A stretch of 5,118 bases of DNA from an uncultured Spirochaetaceae bacterium. GTDB taxonomy: Bacteria > Spirochaetota > Spirochaetia > Treponematales > Treponemataceae. Under the pieces are notes generated by a model. That model was not told the origin of the DNA and made no database searches. It worked only from the letters and a program-made list of their open reading frames with translations. The stretch lies in NCBI GenBank assembly GCA_902797925.1, contig CADBUT010000252.1, forward strand, positions 1-5,118. Direction: 5' to 3'. The position numbers were made by a program, and so were the translations under genes. Positions 1 through 5,118 of this stretch are shown one piece after another (position 1 is the first letter of the stretch; every line of letters begins with the position of its first letter).

Positions 1-1
1 G

Positions 2-1585
2 GCTGCTTCTATTCTTGAAGAAGCTTTTCTTAAGATGGACGACCCGAGAAATCTTGATTTTCGTGCCTTTTTAAAGCAGCAGATAAAAGAAGGCTCTTCT
101 GAAGAAAAAACAAAGGCAAAGCTTGCGCAGAAGCTTTTTAACGCCCAGAAAGGCATTAACGCTGTTGACCGCGAAGCTAACAAATTCTCGCTGCTTAAAA
201 ATGCGTCTGAACTGCCGGGCAAGGGGCTTTATCCGCAGGACCTTTCAAAAGAGGAATTTCACAAGATTCTCGCCAAGATGCTTGAACAGGGCAAAGCTGA
301 CGAGGTTGCAAAAATCTTAAACCAGCGCTCTATAGTTATCCGGAATGGGAACGAGCTTAAGGCTCTTGACTACACAGAGGCTTTCGCAAAGGAATTTTCG
401 CTTGCCGCGGCTCAACTAAAAAAGGCAGCAGAAAATTCTACAAATAAAGATTTTTCTGAATTCCTTTTGCTTCAGGCTGATGCGCTTAAAGCAAATGACC
501 CGATGAAAGACGCCTATGCCGACAAAAAATGGGCAAGTCTTCAGGACACACCGCTTGAATTTACTATTACGCGCGAAAGCTACGCTGATGAAATGACTGA
601 AACAGTCTATGAAAACCAGAAGCTTTCTGAAGCGCTAAAAGCCTGCAATATTACGCCTATAAGCAAAGACATGCTCGGAATCCGCGTGGGAATTGTGAAC
701 AGACAGGGCACTGAGCAGCTGCTCAAAATTCAAAAGTTTCTGCCTGACCTTGCAAAGCTTATGCCTTTCAGCGACAGATACGAGCAGACTATCTCCGTTG
801 ACAAGAACGAAACCAAGCAGACTATGGTAGACGTAGATCTAGTTACAGTAAAAGGAGATACAGGCGCATACAGAGCAGGCATTACGCTTGCAGAGAATCT
901 GCCCAACGACGACAAGCTTTCGCTCACGATTGGCGGAGGTCGGCGCAACGTCTATCACAGGCAGATACGGGCTGTTTCTGACAAAAAGCAGCTTCAGAAG
1001 ACGCTTGACGCCGTGCTTGCAAAAGAGCTGCACAAATTCTACCTCAACGAAGCAGACCATTGGTTCACAATCGGACACGAAAACGGCCATTCGCTCGGCC
1101 CGAATAGCGGCACTGACGTTTTGGGCAAATACAAAAGCATAATCGAAGAAAACAAGGCCGATATGGTTTCACTTTCGATGCTCGACGCGCTTGTAAAGCT
1201 CGGCATGTACGATGAAACGCAGAAAAAGCAGATAATCACCACTTTTATGGTTGGCAGTATATTGAAGGCAAAGCCCAACATGAGCCAGGCACACAGAGTC
1301 AGAACCGTAATGCAGATGAATCACTTTATAAAAGAAGGCGCTGTTTCGCTTAAAGATTCGAAAATTCACATTGATTATGACAAGGTTGTTCCGGCGGCGC
1401 GTAAAATGCTTGAAAAGATAATCGATGTTCAGATTTCAAACAGCTTTGAGAAAGGCGAAAAATATGTGCTTGAATATTTCAACTGGACTGATGAACTTGA
1501 AGCGCTCGCTGCAAAAATGCGCAAAGTGAATAAATCGCTCAACGGCACTGTAAAAGAAGAGCTTGCAAACTTTTTGCTCCGCTGA
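2..1585 (+). CDS. Dipeptidyl-peptidase III (M49)-like zinc metallopeptidase, 5' end outside window
   Basis: Probable cytosolic zinc exopeptidase of the M49 (DPP III) group, which trims short peptides from the N-terminus. Residues are numbered from the Met at base 35. The zinc site is H348-E-N-G-H352 followed by the EENKAD motif at 371-376; in M49 enzymes the two His and a Glu of the second motif bind zinc and the Glu of HExxH is catalytic. Other family-like blocks are GLYPQDLSKEEF near residue 65, an LPNDD block with a Gly-rich GGGRR stretch at about 289-304, and H420 leading into a QMNHFIKEGA segment. The order resembles the M49 domain of plant NUDX3-type proteins and their bacterial relatives more than human DPP III. 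The frame stays open to base 2, and the 11 upstream codons (AASILEEAFLK) look like the family's N-terminal helix, so Met35 is probably internal. No signal peptide or membrane segment is visible. The gene ends with tandem stops TGA TAA, 53 bases before serS. Family assignment is good; the substrate is inferred. Confidence 0.8.
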   Translation, partial: AASILEEAFLKMDDPRNLDFRAFLKQQIKEGSSEEKTKAKLAQKLFNAQKGINAVDREANKFSLLKNASELPGKGLYPQDLSKEEFHKILAKMLEQGKADEVAKILNQRSIVIRNGNELKALDYTEAFAKEFSLAAAQLKKAAENSTNKDFSEFLLLQADALKANDPMKDAYADKKWASLQDTPLEFTITRESYADEMTETVYENQKLSEALKACNITPISKDMLGIRVGIVNRQGTEQLLKIQKFLPDLAKLMPFSDRYEQTISVDKNETKQTMVDVDLVTVKGDTGAYRAGITLAENLPNDDKLSLTIGGGRRNVYHRQIRAVSDKKQLQKTLDAVLAKELHKFYLNEADHWFTIGHENGHSLGPNSGTDVLGKYKSIIEENKADMVSLSMLDALVKLGMYDETQKKQIITTFMVGSILKAKPNMSQAHRVRTVMQMNHFIKEGAVSLKDSKIHIDYDKVVPAARKMLEKIIDVQISNSFEKGEKYVLEYFNWTDELEALAAKMRKVNKSLNGTVKEELANFLLR

Positions 1586-1599
1586 TAATGTGTTTAGCT

Positions 1600-1629
1600 C
1601 TTCCATAAAAGAAGCCAAAAAGCTATAAT
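1600..1629 (+). promoter_or_regulatory. Candidate sigma-70 promoter for serS
   Basis: A perfect TATAAT lies at 1624-1629. A weak -35 candidate, CTTCCA at 1600-1605, matches TTGACA at 3 of 6 positions with an 18-base spacer. Transcription would be expected to start around 1635-1637, only a few bases before the serS ATG at 1639. This would give serS its own promoter and a nearly leaderless mRNA. AT-rich gaps produce TATAAT by chance, so this is only a candidate. Confidence 0.4.
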
Positions 1630-1640
1630 GTCAGCATTAT
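1625..1640 (+). promoter_or_regulatory. Inverted repeat overlapping the serS start codon
   Basis: ATAATG (1625-1630) and CATTAT (1635-1640) are perfect reverse complements separated by the 4-base loop TCAG. The right arm contains the first two bases of the serS ATG, and the left arm overlaps the TATAAT box. It could be a DNA operator site or, on a longer transcript from the upstream gene, a weak AU-rich RNA hairpin hiding the start codon. At 6 bp it may also be chance. Confidence 0.3.
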
Positions 1641-2916
1641 GTTAGACTACAGATTTATTAAAGACAATCTTGAAGCAGTAAAAGCAAATATTGCCGCCAG
1701 AAACATGAAGGCGGACGCAGACTTGGTAGTTAAGCTGTTCGACAAGCGCACAGCTATGGTAACAGCTTTGCAGAGCTTGCAGGCTAAACGCAACGAAATC
1801 GCTGCAAAAATGAAAGGCAAGCTTGACCCTGAAACACGCAACAAATTGATTGAAGAAGGCAAATCAATCAAAGCCGAAATAGCCGACAAAGAAACTCAAG
1901 TTTCTGAAGTTGAGCAGTCGCTTGATGAAGCAGGACGCCAGATTCCGAACATGCTTCACCCAGATGCACCGATCGGCAAGCTTGACACCGAAAATCTTGA
2001 AGTTAAGAAAGTCGGCACGCCGCGCAAATTCGATTTTGAGCCGAAAGACCATGTTCAGCTTGGTGAGTCTTTGGACATCATAGACTTTGACCGCGGAACT
2101 AAGGTTTCTGGCCCGAAATTCTACTATCTGAAAAATGAGGCTGTTTTCTTGGAACAGGCTCTCATCATGTATGCCTTGAATACGCTCCGCAAGCACAATT
2201 TTCAGTTGTTCATCACACCGGACGTTGCAAAAGAAGAAGTTCTTAAAGGCATAGGCTTTAACCCGCGCGGCAACGAATCAAACGTCTATTCAATTGAAGA
2301 CGAAGGCACATGCCTTGTTGCCACGGCTGAAATTACGCTCGGCGGCTATCATCAGGACGAAATTCTTGATAAGGCAAGCCTTCCGCGCTTTTACGGCGGT
2401 CTTTCACACTGCTTCCGCAGAGAAGCAGGCGCAGCCGGTCAGTTCAGCAAGGGTTTGTACCGCGTTCACCAGTTTGACAAGGTTGAGATGTTCGCATATT
2501 CAACGCCAGAACAGTCAGACGAGATTCATGAAAAGCTCCGCCTTATCGAAGAAGAAATCTTCACAGGGCTCGGCCTGCCGTTCCATGTAGTTGATACTTG
2601 TTCTGGCGACCACGGCGCACCAGCCTACCGCAAGTGGGACTTGGAAGCTTGGATGCCTGGCCGCAACGGCGGTGAATACGGCGAAGTTACTTCAACTTCA
2701 AACTGTACAGATTATCAGGCACGCCGCCTCAACATCAAATATAAGGATGATGACGGCAAGAATAAGTACGTTCATACTTTGAATGGAACTGCAATTGCCG
2801 TTGGCCGCGCAATGCTCGCAATTTTGGAAAACTATCAGAATGCAGACGGTTCTGTAACGATTCCGGAAGTGCTTGTACCGTACTGCGGCTTCGACAAGAT
2901 TCTTCCAAAGAAATAA
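1639..2916 (+). CDS. serS: Seryl-tRNA synthetase
   Basis: Class II aminoacyl-tRNA synthetase that activates serine with ATP and charges tRNA-Ser; SerRS also charges tRNA-Sec where that tRNA exists. The 425 residues match the usual bacterial length. The start is fixed by the classic SerRS opening MLDYRFIKDN. Residues about 28-100 form the heptad-rich, Lys/Glu-rich antiparallel coiled-coil arm that contacts the long variable arm of tRNA-Ser. The catalytic core shows the serine-binding TAE at 229-231, motif 2 with F259-R-R-E262 and the HQFDKVEMF segment at 277-285, the TSTSNCTDYQARR block near 350, and motif 3 with N382-G-T and the ATP-binding Arg in AVGRA at R390. All expected catalytic elements are present. 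No Shine-Dalgarno sequence lies at the normal distance before the ATG, and an in-frame TAA at 1606-1608 excludes a longer form. It lies 53 bases after the peptidase gene and 53 bases before the transporter. No T-box leader is visible. Confidence 0.98.
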   Translation: MLDYRFIKDNLEAVKANIAARNMKADADLVVKLFDKRTAMVTALQSLQAKRNEIAAKMKGKLDPETRNKLIEEGKSIKAEIADKETQVSEVEQSLDEAGRQIPNMLHPDAPIGKLDTENLEVKKVGTPRKFDFEPKDHVQLGESLDIIDFDRGTKVSGPKFYYLKNEAVFLEQALIMYALNTLRKHNFQLFITPDVAKEEVLKGIGFNPRGNESNVYSIEDEGTCLVATAEITLGGYHQDEILDKASLPRFYGGLSHCFRREAGAAGQFSKGLYRVHQFDKVEMFAYSTPEQSDEIHEKLRLIEEEIFTGLGLPFHVVDTCSGDHGAPAYRKWDLEAWMPGRNGGEYGEVTSTSNCTDYQARRLNIKYKDDDGKNKYVHTLNGTAIAVGRAMLAILENYQNADGSVTIPEVLVPYCGFDKILPKK

Positions 2917-2924
2917 CCAAACAA

Positions 2925-2950
2925 GGGGCTGCTGACAAGTTTGCAGCCCC
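2925..2950 (+). terminator. GC-rich intercistronic hairpin after serS (weak terminator or mRNA-processing element)
   Basis: GGGGCTGC (2925-2932) pairs perfectly with GCAGCCCC (2943-2950), giving an 8-bp stem of seven GC pairs and one AU pair with a 10-base loop. It begins 8 bases after the serS stop. The bases that follow are GCCCTTACAGG rather than a T-run, so it does not fit a strong intrinsic terminator. It may partly attenuate readthrough into the transporter gene or protect the 3' end of the serS mRNA. Confidence 0.45.
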
Positions 2951-2958
2951 GCCCTTAC

Positions 2959-2963
2959 AGGAA
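2959..2963 (+). promoter_or_regulatory. Ribosome binding site of the AI-2E transporter gene
   Basis: AGGAA ends 6 bases before the ATG at 2970, a normal Shine-Dalgarno position. It supports this start for the N-terminal piece of the interrupted transporter and shows that this genome does use Shine-Dalgarno signals, in contrast to the serS start. Confidence 0.6.
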
Positions 2964-2969
2964 CAGCAC

Positions 2970-3257
2970 ATGCCGAAAATGCCAAAGCGGTTTGCCGCAG
3001 CCAATTTTATTTTGATGCTCTTTCTTTCTATTGCAGTTGCGCTTGCAATAATGAAGATTGCCGCTAAGGTGCTTATTCCAGTGGTGCTTGCGATGCTTCT
3101 TTCGCTTGTGCTTGTTCCTATCGCAACCCTTCTTAACAGAAAGCTGAAAATTCCGAATGTTCTCTGCATAATTTTCGTGCTGCTCGCGTTTATATCAGTT
3201 GTGCTCTTTGTCGGCACAATCCTCATTTCAAGCACACGGTCAATCGTAGAGCAATAG
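2970..3257 (+). CDS. N-terminal fragment of AI-2E family transporter
   Basis: This 95-residue piece is what would be made if TAG at 3255-3257 acts as a stop. It begins at an ATG with a good AGGAA ribosome binding site and holds three predicted membrane helices (about residues 10-28, 31-55 and 63-87) with a basic NRKLK turn between helices 2 and 3. It lacks all of the conserved C-terminal core, so it is unlikely to transport alone. It is best read as the front part of the interrupted gene, not as an independent small membrane protein. Confidence 0.5.
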   Translation: MPKMPKRFAAANFILMLFLSIAVALAIMKIAAKVLIPVVLAMLLSLVLVPIATLLNRKLKIPNVLCIIFVLLAFISVVLFVGTILISSTRSIVEQ

Positions 3258-3305
3258 CCGAAATACGAGCAGCGTTTTCTTTCAATTTATGAGCATATCG
3301 CCGAG

Positions 3306-4157
3306 ATGATGGAGCTGCCCTTTGACGAAGGTTTGAGCCTTTTTACAAACCTCTGGATGCAGGAAGGCGTAAGGTCATTTGTTCAAGATCTGGCGATTGC
3401 GCTTTCTACAAAGCTTTTTTCGCTCATAAAAGACTTTTCGATGGTCGTGCTTTTCTGTTTCTTTTTCATGTCTGAATTCAGATATTTCAACACGAAAATG
3501 GAATTTGCATTTGCCGACGTGATGCCGAACAAAATCCGTTCGATGATTACGGACATTACGAATCAGGTTATCAAATATATTTCAGTCAAATTCTTTATTT
3601 CACTTTTAACCGGAATTGTGGTCTATATCGGCTGCCTTTGCACGGGGCTGAGCTTCCCTATTCTCTGGGGATTCATCGCCTTTGTGATGAACTTCATTCC
3701 GACAATCGGCTCGATTTTTTCTTGCCTTATAACGATTTTATTTGCGCTGATGCAGTTCTGGCCATCGCCGCTGCCGGTAATCGTTATTTCAGCTGTGCTG
3801 ATTGGAGCGAACACATTATTCGGCAACATCATCGAGCCGAAGATTCAGGGCGAAAATTTGGGTCTTAGCCCGTTCATCATAATCGTAGCTTTGTCTGTCT
3901 GGGGCTGGATCTGGGGCTTTGCGGGCATGGTTATCGCCGTGCCGCTTATGGTGGTCATTAAGATTATCTGCGAGAACGTTGAGCTGCTGAAACCAATCTC
4001 AATTCTGCTCGGCACATTGCCGGCAGCCGTAACTGAAAAATCTGAAGCCGAAGAAGCCGCTGCAACAGAACCAGTCTCAACCGCAGCCACAGCAGAAGCG
4101 CAAATTGAAGCTGAAGAAAGTTCAGAACAAAGCGGCACTTCTGAGCCAAAGTCTTGA
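3306..4157 (+). CDS. C-terminal fragment of AI-2E family transporter
   Basis: This 283-residue piece starts at the first ATG after the TAG, 48 bases downstream, with a second ATG immediately following. It carries about five membrane helices (roughly residues 40-57, 95-115, 117-150, 156-176 and 188-222) and nearly all the conserved family signatures, so automated annotation may call it an AI-2E transporter. There is no convincing Shine-Dalgarno sequence before 3306, and the real homologous sequence begins upstream of this Met (the 16 codons 3258-3305 are in frame and family-like). Independent translation is therefore doubtful. The tail from about residue 240 is acidic, low in complexity and probably disordered in the cytoplasm. 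Confidence 0.55.
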   Translation: MMELPFDEGLSLFTNLWMQEGVRSFVQDLAIALSTKLFSLIKDFSMVVLFCFFFMSEFRYFNTKMEFAFADVMPNKIRSMITDITNQVIKYISVKFFISLLTGIVVYIGCLCTGLSFPILWGFIAFVMNFIPTIGSIFSCLITILFALMQFWPSPLPVIVISAVLIGANTLFGNIIEPKIQGENLGLSPFIIIVALSVWGWIWGFAGMVIAVPLMVVIKIICENVELLKPISILLGTLPAAVTEKSEAEEAAATEPVSTAATAEAQIEAEESSEQSGTSEPKS

Positions 4158-4165
4158 AAACCGCA

Positions 4166-5118
4166 CTAAGCACTGTATGAATTGTACAGTGCTTCAAGTT
4201 TTGCCCTGCACTGAATGAACACGGTGCCAAGCGCCGGATCAAAATGCGTGCCGAGTGAATCTTCTATAATCGAAAAAGCCTTGTCATACGAAAAGCTGTC
4301 TTTATAGCAGCGTCTGCTTACAAGCGCGTCAAACACGTCTGCAAGTGCCATAATCCGTGCTTCAAGCGGAATCGCATCTCCGCTCAATTTTTCTGGGTAG
4401 CCCTGCCCGTCAAACTTTTCGTGGTGATAATGCGCAATGTTTACGGCAATTGACTTGAATTCAATGTCTTCAACTTCTTTCAGAACATTTTCAACAATGC
4501 GCGCGCCCTCTTCTGAGTGCTTTTTCATTTTTTCGTATTCTTCATCTGTAAATTTGCCGGGCTTGCGCAAGATTGCATCGTCTACAGCAATTTTACCGAG
4601 ATCGTGCATAGGCGCAGCTTTTATAACCGAGTCGCAGAACGATTCAGTCAAAAACTGAAATTCCGGTGATTTTTTAAGCTCATGCATAAAAATCTTTACA
4701 CAGTCGCTTGTACGCATAATGTGTCCGCCTGTGCTGTTGTCGCGGCTTTCAACCATAACAGCCATTCCTGTTACAATTGAGTTTTGAATCGAAAAAATTT
4801 TACGTGTCTTTGCGTCAAGCGCAACCGCCATTTCGTTGAATGAATCCGCAAGCTTACCGAAAGAATCAGTTGAAACTATTTTTACACGCGTGCTGTAATC
4901 GCCGTTCTTTATCTTTTCAGTTCCGTTATAAAGCTTTTTAAGCGGCGCGTTGAAATAATCAAGAAAAATTATGCACAGAATAATTCCAAAAATTATAAGA
5001 ACAATCTGCGCAACAAGTGTTGTGGTGTCAGGTTTTGTTCCGCTGCCAAGCTTTTCCGCATAAAATGCTGAAAGAATGTAAAGCATCGGGAAAATGCCTG
5101 CTGAAATATAAAAGACAA
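4166..5118 (-). CDS. Membrane HAMP/HD-GYP cyclic-di-GMP phosphodiesterase, 5' end outside window
   Basis: Predicted inner-membrane signalling enzyme that hydrolyses cyclic di-GMP through a metal-bound HD-GYP domain. Residues are numbered from the Met at 5086. The frame continues past this Met to the window edge and encodes hydrophobic residues (VFYISAGIFP) that join residues 1-9 into one membrane helix, so the true start lies outside. A second helix covers about 24-42, then a HAMP linker at about 43-95. The HD-GYP domain spans about 105-300: E113-S-R-D116, TGGH122, M160-H-D-L-G-K165, H190, H221-H222-E, D226-G-Q-G-Y-P231, D250 with FDAL, and FDP at 282-284. The expected metal-ligand positions and the GYP loop are present, so it is probably active. 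The short loop between the visible helices is not a large sensor; any sensing domain lies upstream or in the membrane. It converges on the transporter with 8 bases between stop codons and ends in TAG. Substrate is inferred from the family; some HD-GYP proteins use other cyclic dinucleotides. Confidence 0.92.
   Translation of the reverse strand, partial: VFYISAGIFPMLYILSAFYAEKLGSGTKPDTTTLVAQIVLIIFGIILCIIFLDYFNAPLKKLYNGTEKIKNGDYSTRVKIVSTDSFGKLADSFNEMAVALDAKTRKIFSIQNSIVTGMAVMVESRDNSTGGHIMRTSDCVKIFMHELKKSPEFQFLTESFCDSVIKAAPMHDLGKIAVDDAILRKPGKFTDEEYEKMKKHSEEGARIVENVLKEVEDIEFKSIAVNIAHYHHEKFDGQGYPEKLSGDAIPLEARIMALADVFDALVSRRCYKDSFSYDKAFSIIEDSLGTHFDPALGTVFIQCRAKLEALYNSYSA
4168..4194. terminator. Perfect hairpin at the convergent junction, possible bidirectional terminator
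   Basis: AAGCACTGTA (4168-4177) and TACAGTGCTT (4185-4194) are perfect reverse complements: a 10-bp stem with a 7-base loop, placed where two converging genes meet. On the plus strand it follows the transporter stop by 10 bases and is followed by CAAGTTTTG. On the minus strand it is followed by AGTGCGGTTTTC. Both have only short T-runs, so termination efficiency is uncertain. The hairpin lies inside the last codons and stop of the HD-GYP gene. Confidence 0.55.

Larger units (their letters stand above)
2970..4157 (+). pseudogene. AI-2E (PerM/TqsA) family transporter interrupted by an in-frame TAG
   Basis: Inner-membrane protein of the AI-2E family, whose members include the E. coli autoinducer-2 exporter TqsA and other permeases with varied substrates. 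The substrate here cannot be predicted. Bases 2970-3254 and 3258-4157 lie in the same frame, separated only by TAG at 3255-3257. Read through, the product is 395 residues, the usual family size, with about eight membrane helices. Family hallmarks in read-through numbering are an LxLVLVPIATLLNRK block near 46-58, NFIPTIG at about 241-247, IIEPKIQGENLGLSPF at about 287-302, and a Gly-rich GFAGMVIAVPL helix at about 316-326. The residues after TAG (PKYEQRF) continue the soluble segment after helix 3; an ancestral Leu (TTG), Gln (CAG), Lys or Glu codon is a plausible source of the TAG by one substitution. No other stop or frameshift is present, so the change is recent, a sequencing error, or tolerated by suppression. 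The C-terminal ~45 residues are an Ala/Glu/Ser/Thr-rich tail. Confidence 0.75.

Noticed and set aside
1596..1625. Rho-independent terminator between the peptidase gene and serS
   Set aside because: Only 4-5 bp pairings (CTTC/GAAG and TAGCT/AGCTA) are found, with long loops and no T-run, so no credible terminator is supported.
1864..2196. 110-codon open frame on the minus strand inside serS
   Set aside because: Fully antisense to conserved SerRS coding sequence and without any recognisable domain or ribosome binding site.
1639..2916. Non-canonical SerRS or SerRS-like paralogue
   Set aside because: The coiled-coil arm, TAE motif, motif 2 and motif 3 are all present at normal length. The TSTSNCTDYQARR form is an ordinary variant of the conserved block.
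2735..3235. 166-codon open frame on the minus strand across the serS end and the transporter start
   Set aside because: It is antisense to two clearly real genes and spans their junction, its translation is rich in Ser/Ile/Thr/Arg without recognisable motifs, and it has no supporting start signal. It is a shadow frame.
3255..3257. TAG reassigned to an amino acid such as pyrrolysine or glutamine
   Set aside because: The HD-GYP gene terminates at TAG where its family normally ends, and no suppressor or Pyl gene is in the window. Readthrough stays possible only as a local hypothesis.
3306..3311. Independent restart of translation at the ATG-ATG pair
   Set aside because: No Shine-Dalgarno sequence precedes it, it lies 48 bases after the stop, and family-like coding sequence exists upstream of it in the same frame.

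Overview
The window holds four protein-coding loci from a bacterial chromosome. Codon use (many CTT leucines and AAG/AAA lysines), moderate GC, a zinc-dependent M49-like peptidase, a spirochaete-like SerRS and a membrane HAMP/HD-GYP protein suggest a host-associated spirochaete, most likely a gut or rumen Treponema. This is inference from style; no rRNA or species marker is present. It looks like an ordinary housekeeping region: I see no mobile element, CRISPR array, tRNA or rRNA. Layout: (1) bases 2-1585, plus strand: the 3' part of a dipeptidyl-peptidase III (M49)-like zinc peptidase whose start lies before the window. (2) A 53-base gap with a perfect TATAAT box and a small inverted repeat over the next start codon. 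(3) 1639-2916, plus: a complete seryl-tRNA synthetase, serS. (4) A 53-base gap with a strong GC-rich hairpin and a ribosome binding site. (5) 2970-4157, plus: an AI-2E (PerM/TqsA-type) membrane transporter whose frame is interrupted once by an in-frame TAG at 3255-3257 and otherwise continues intact. (6) A perfect 10-bp hairpin at the convergent junction. (7) 4166-5118, minus: the 3' part of a membrane HAMP plus HD-GYP cyclic-di-GMP phosphodiesterase, cut by the right edge. The three plus-strand genes could be co-transcribed, but they do not form an obvious pathway: peptide breakdown, tRNA charging and membrane transport. The signalling gene faces them, and its stop codon lies 8 bases beyond the transporter's stop. 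The observations most worth following are the nonsense codon in the transporter, the possibly leaderless serS start, the shortened zinc motif of the peptidase, and the hairpin that forms the end of the HD-GYP reading frame. I found no convincing sign of a wholly new system. No stretch over 300 bases lacks a gene.
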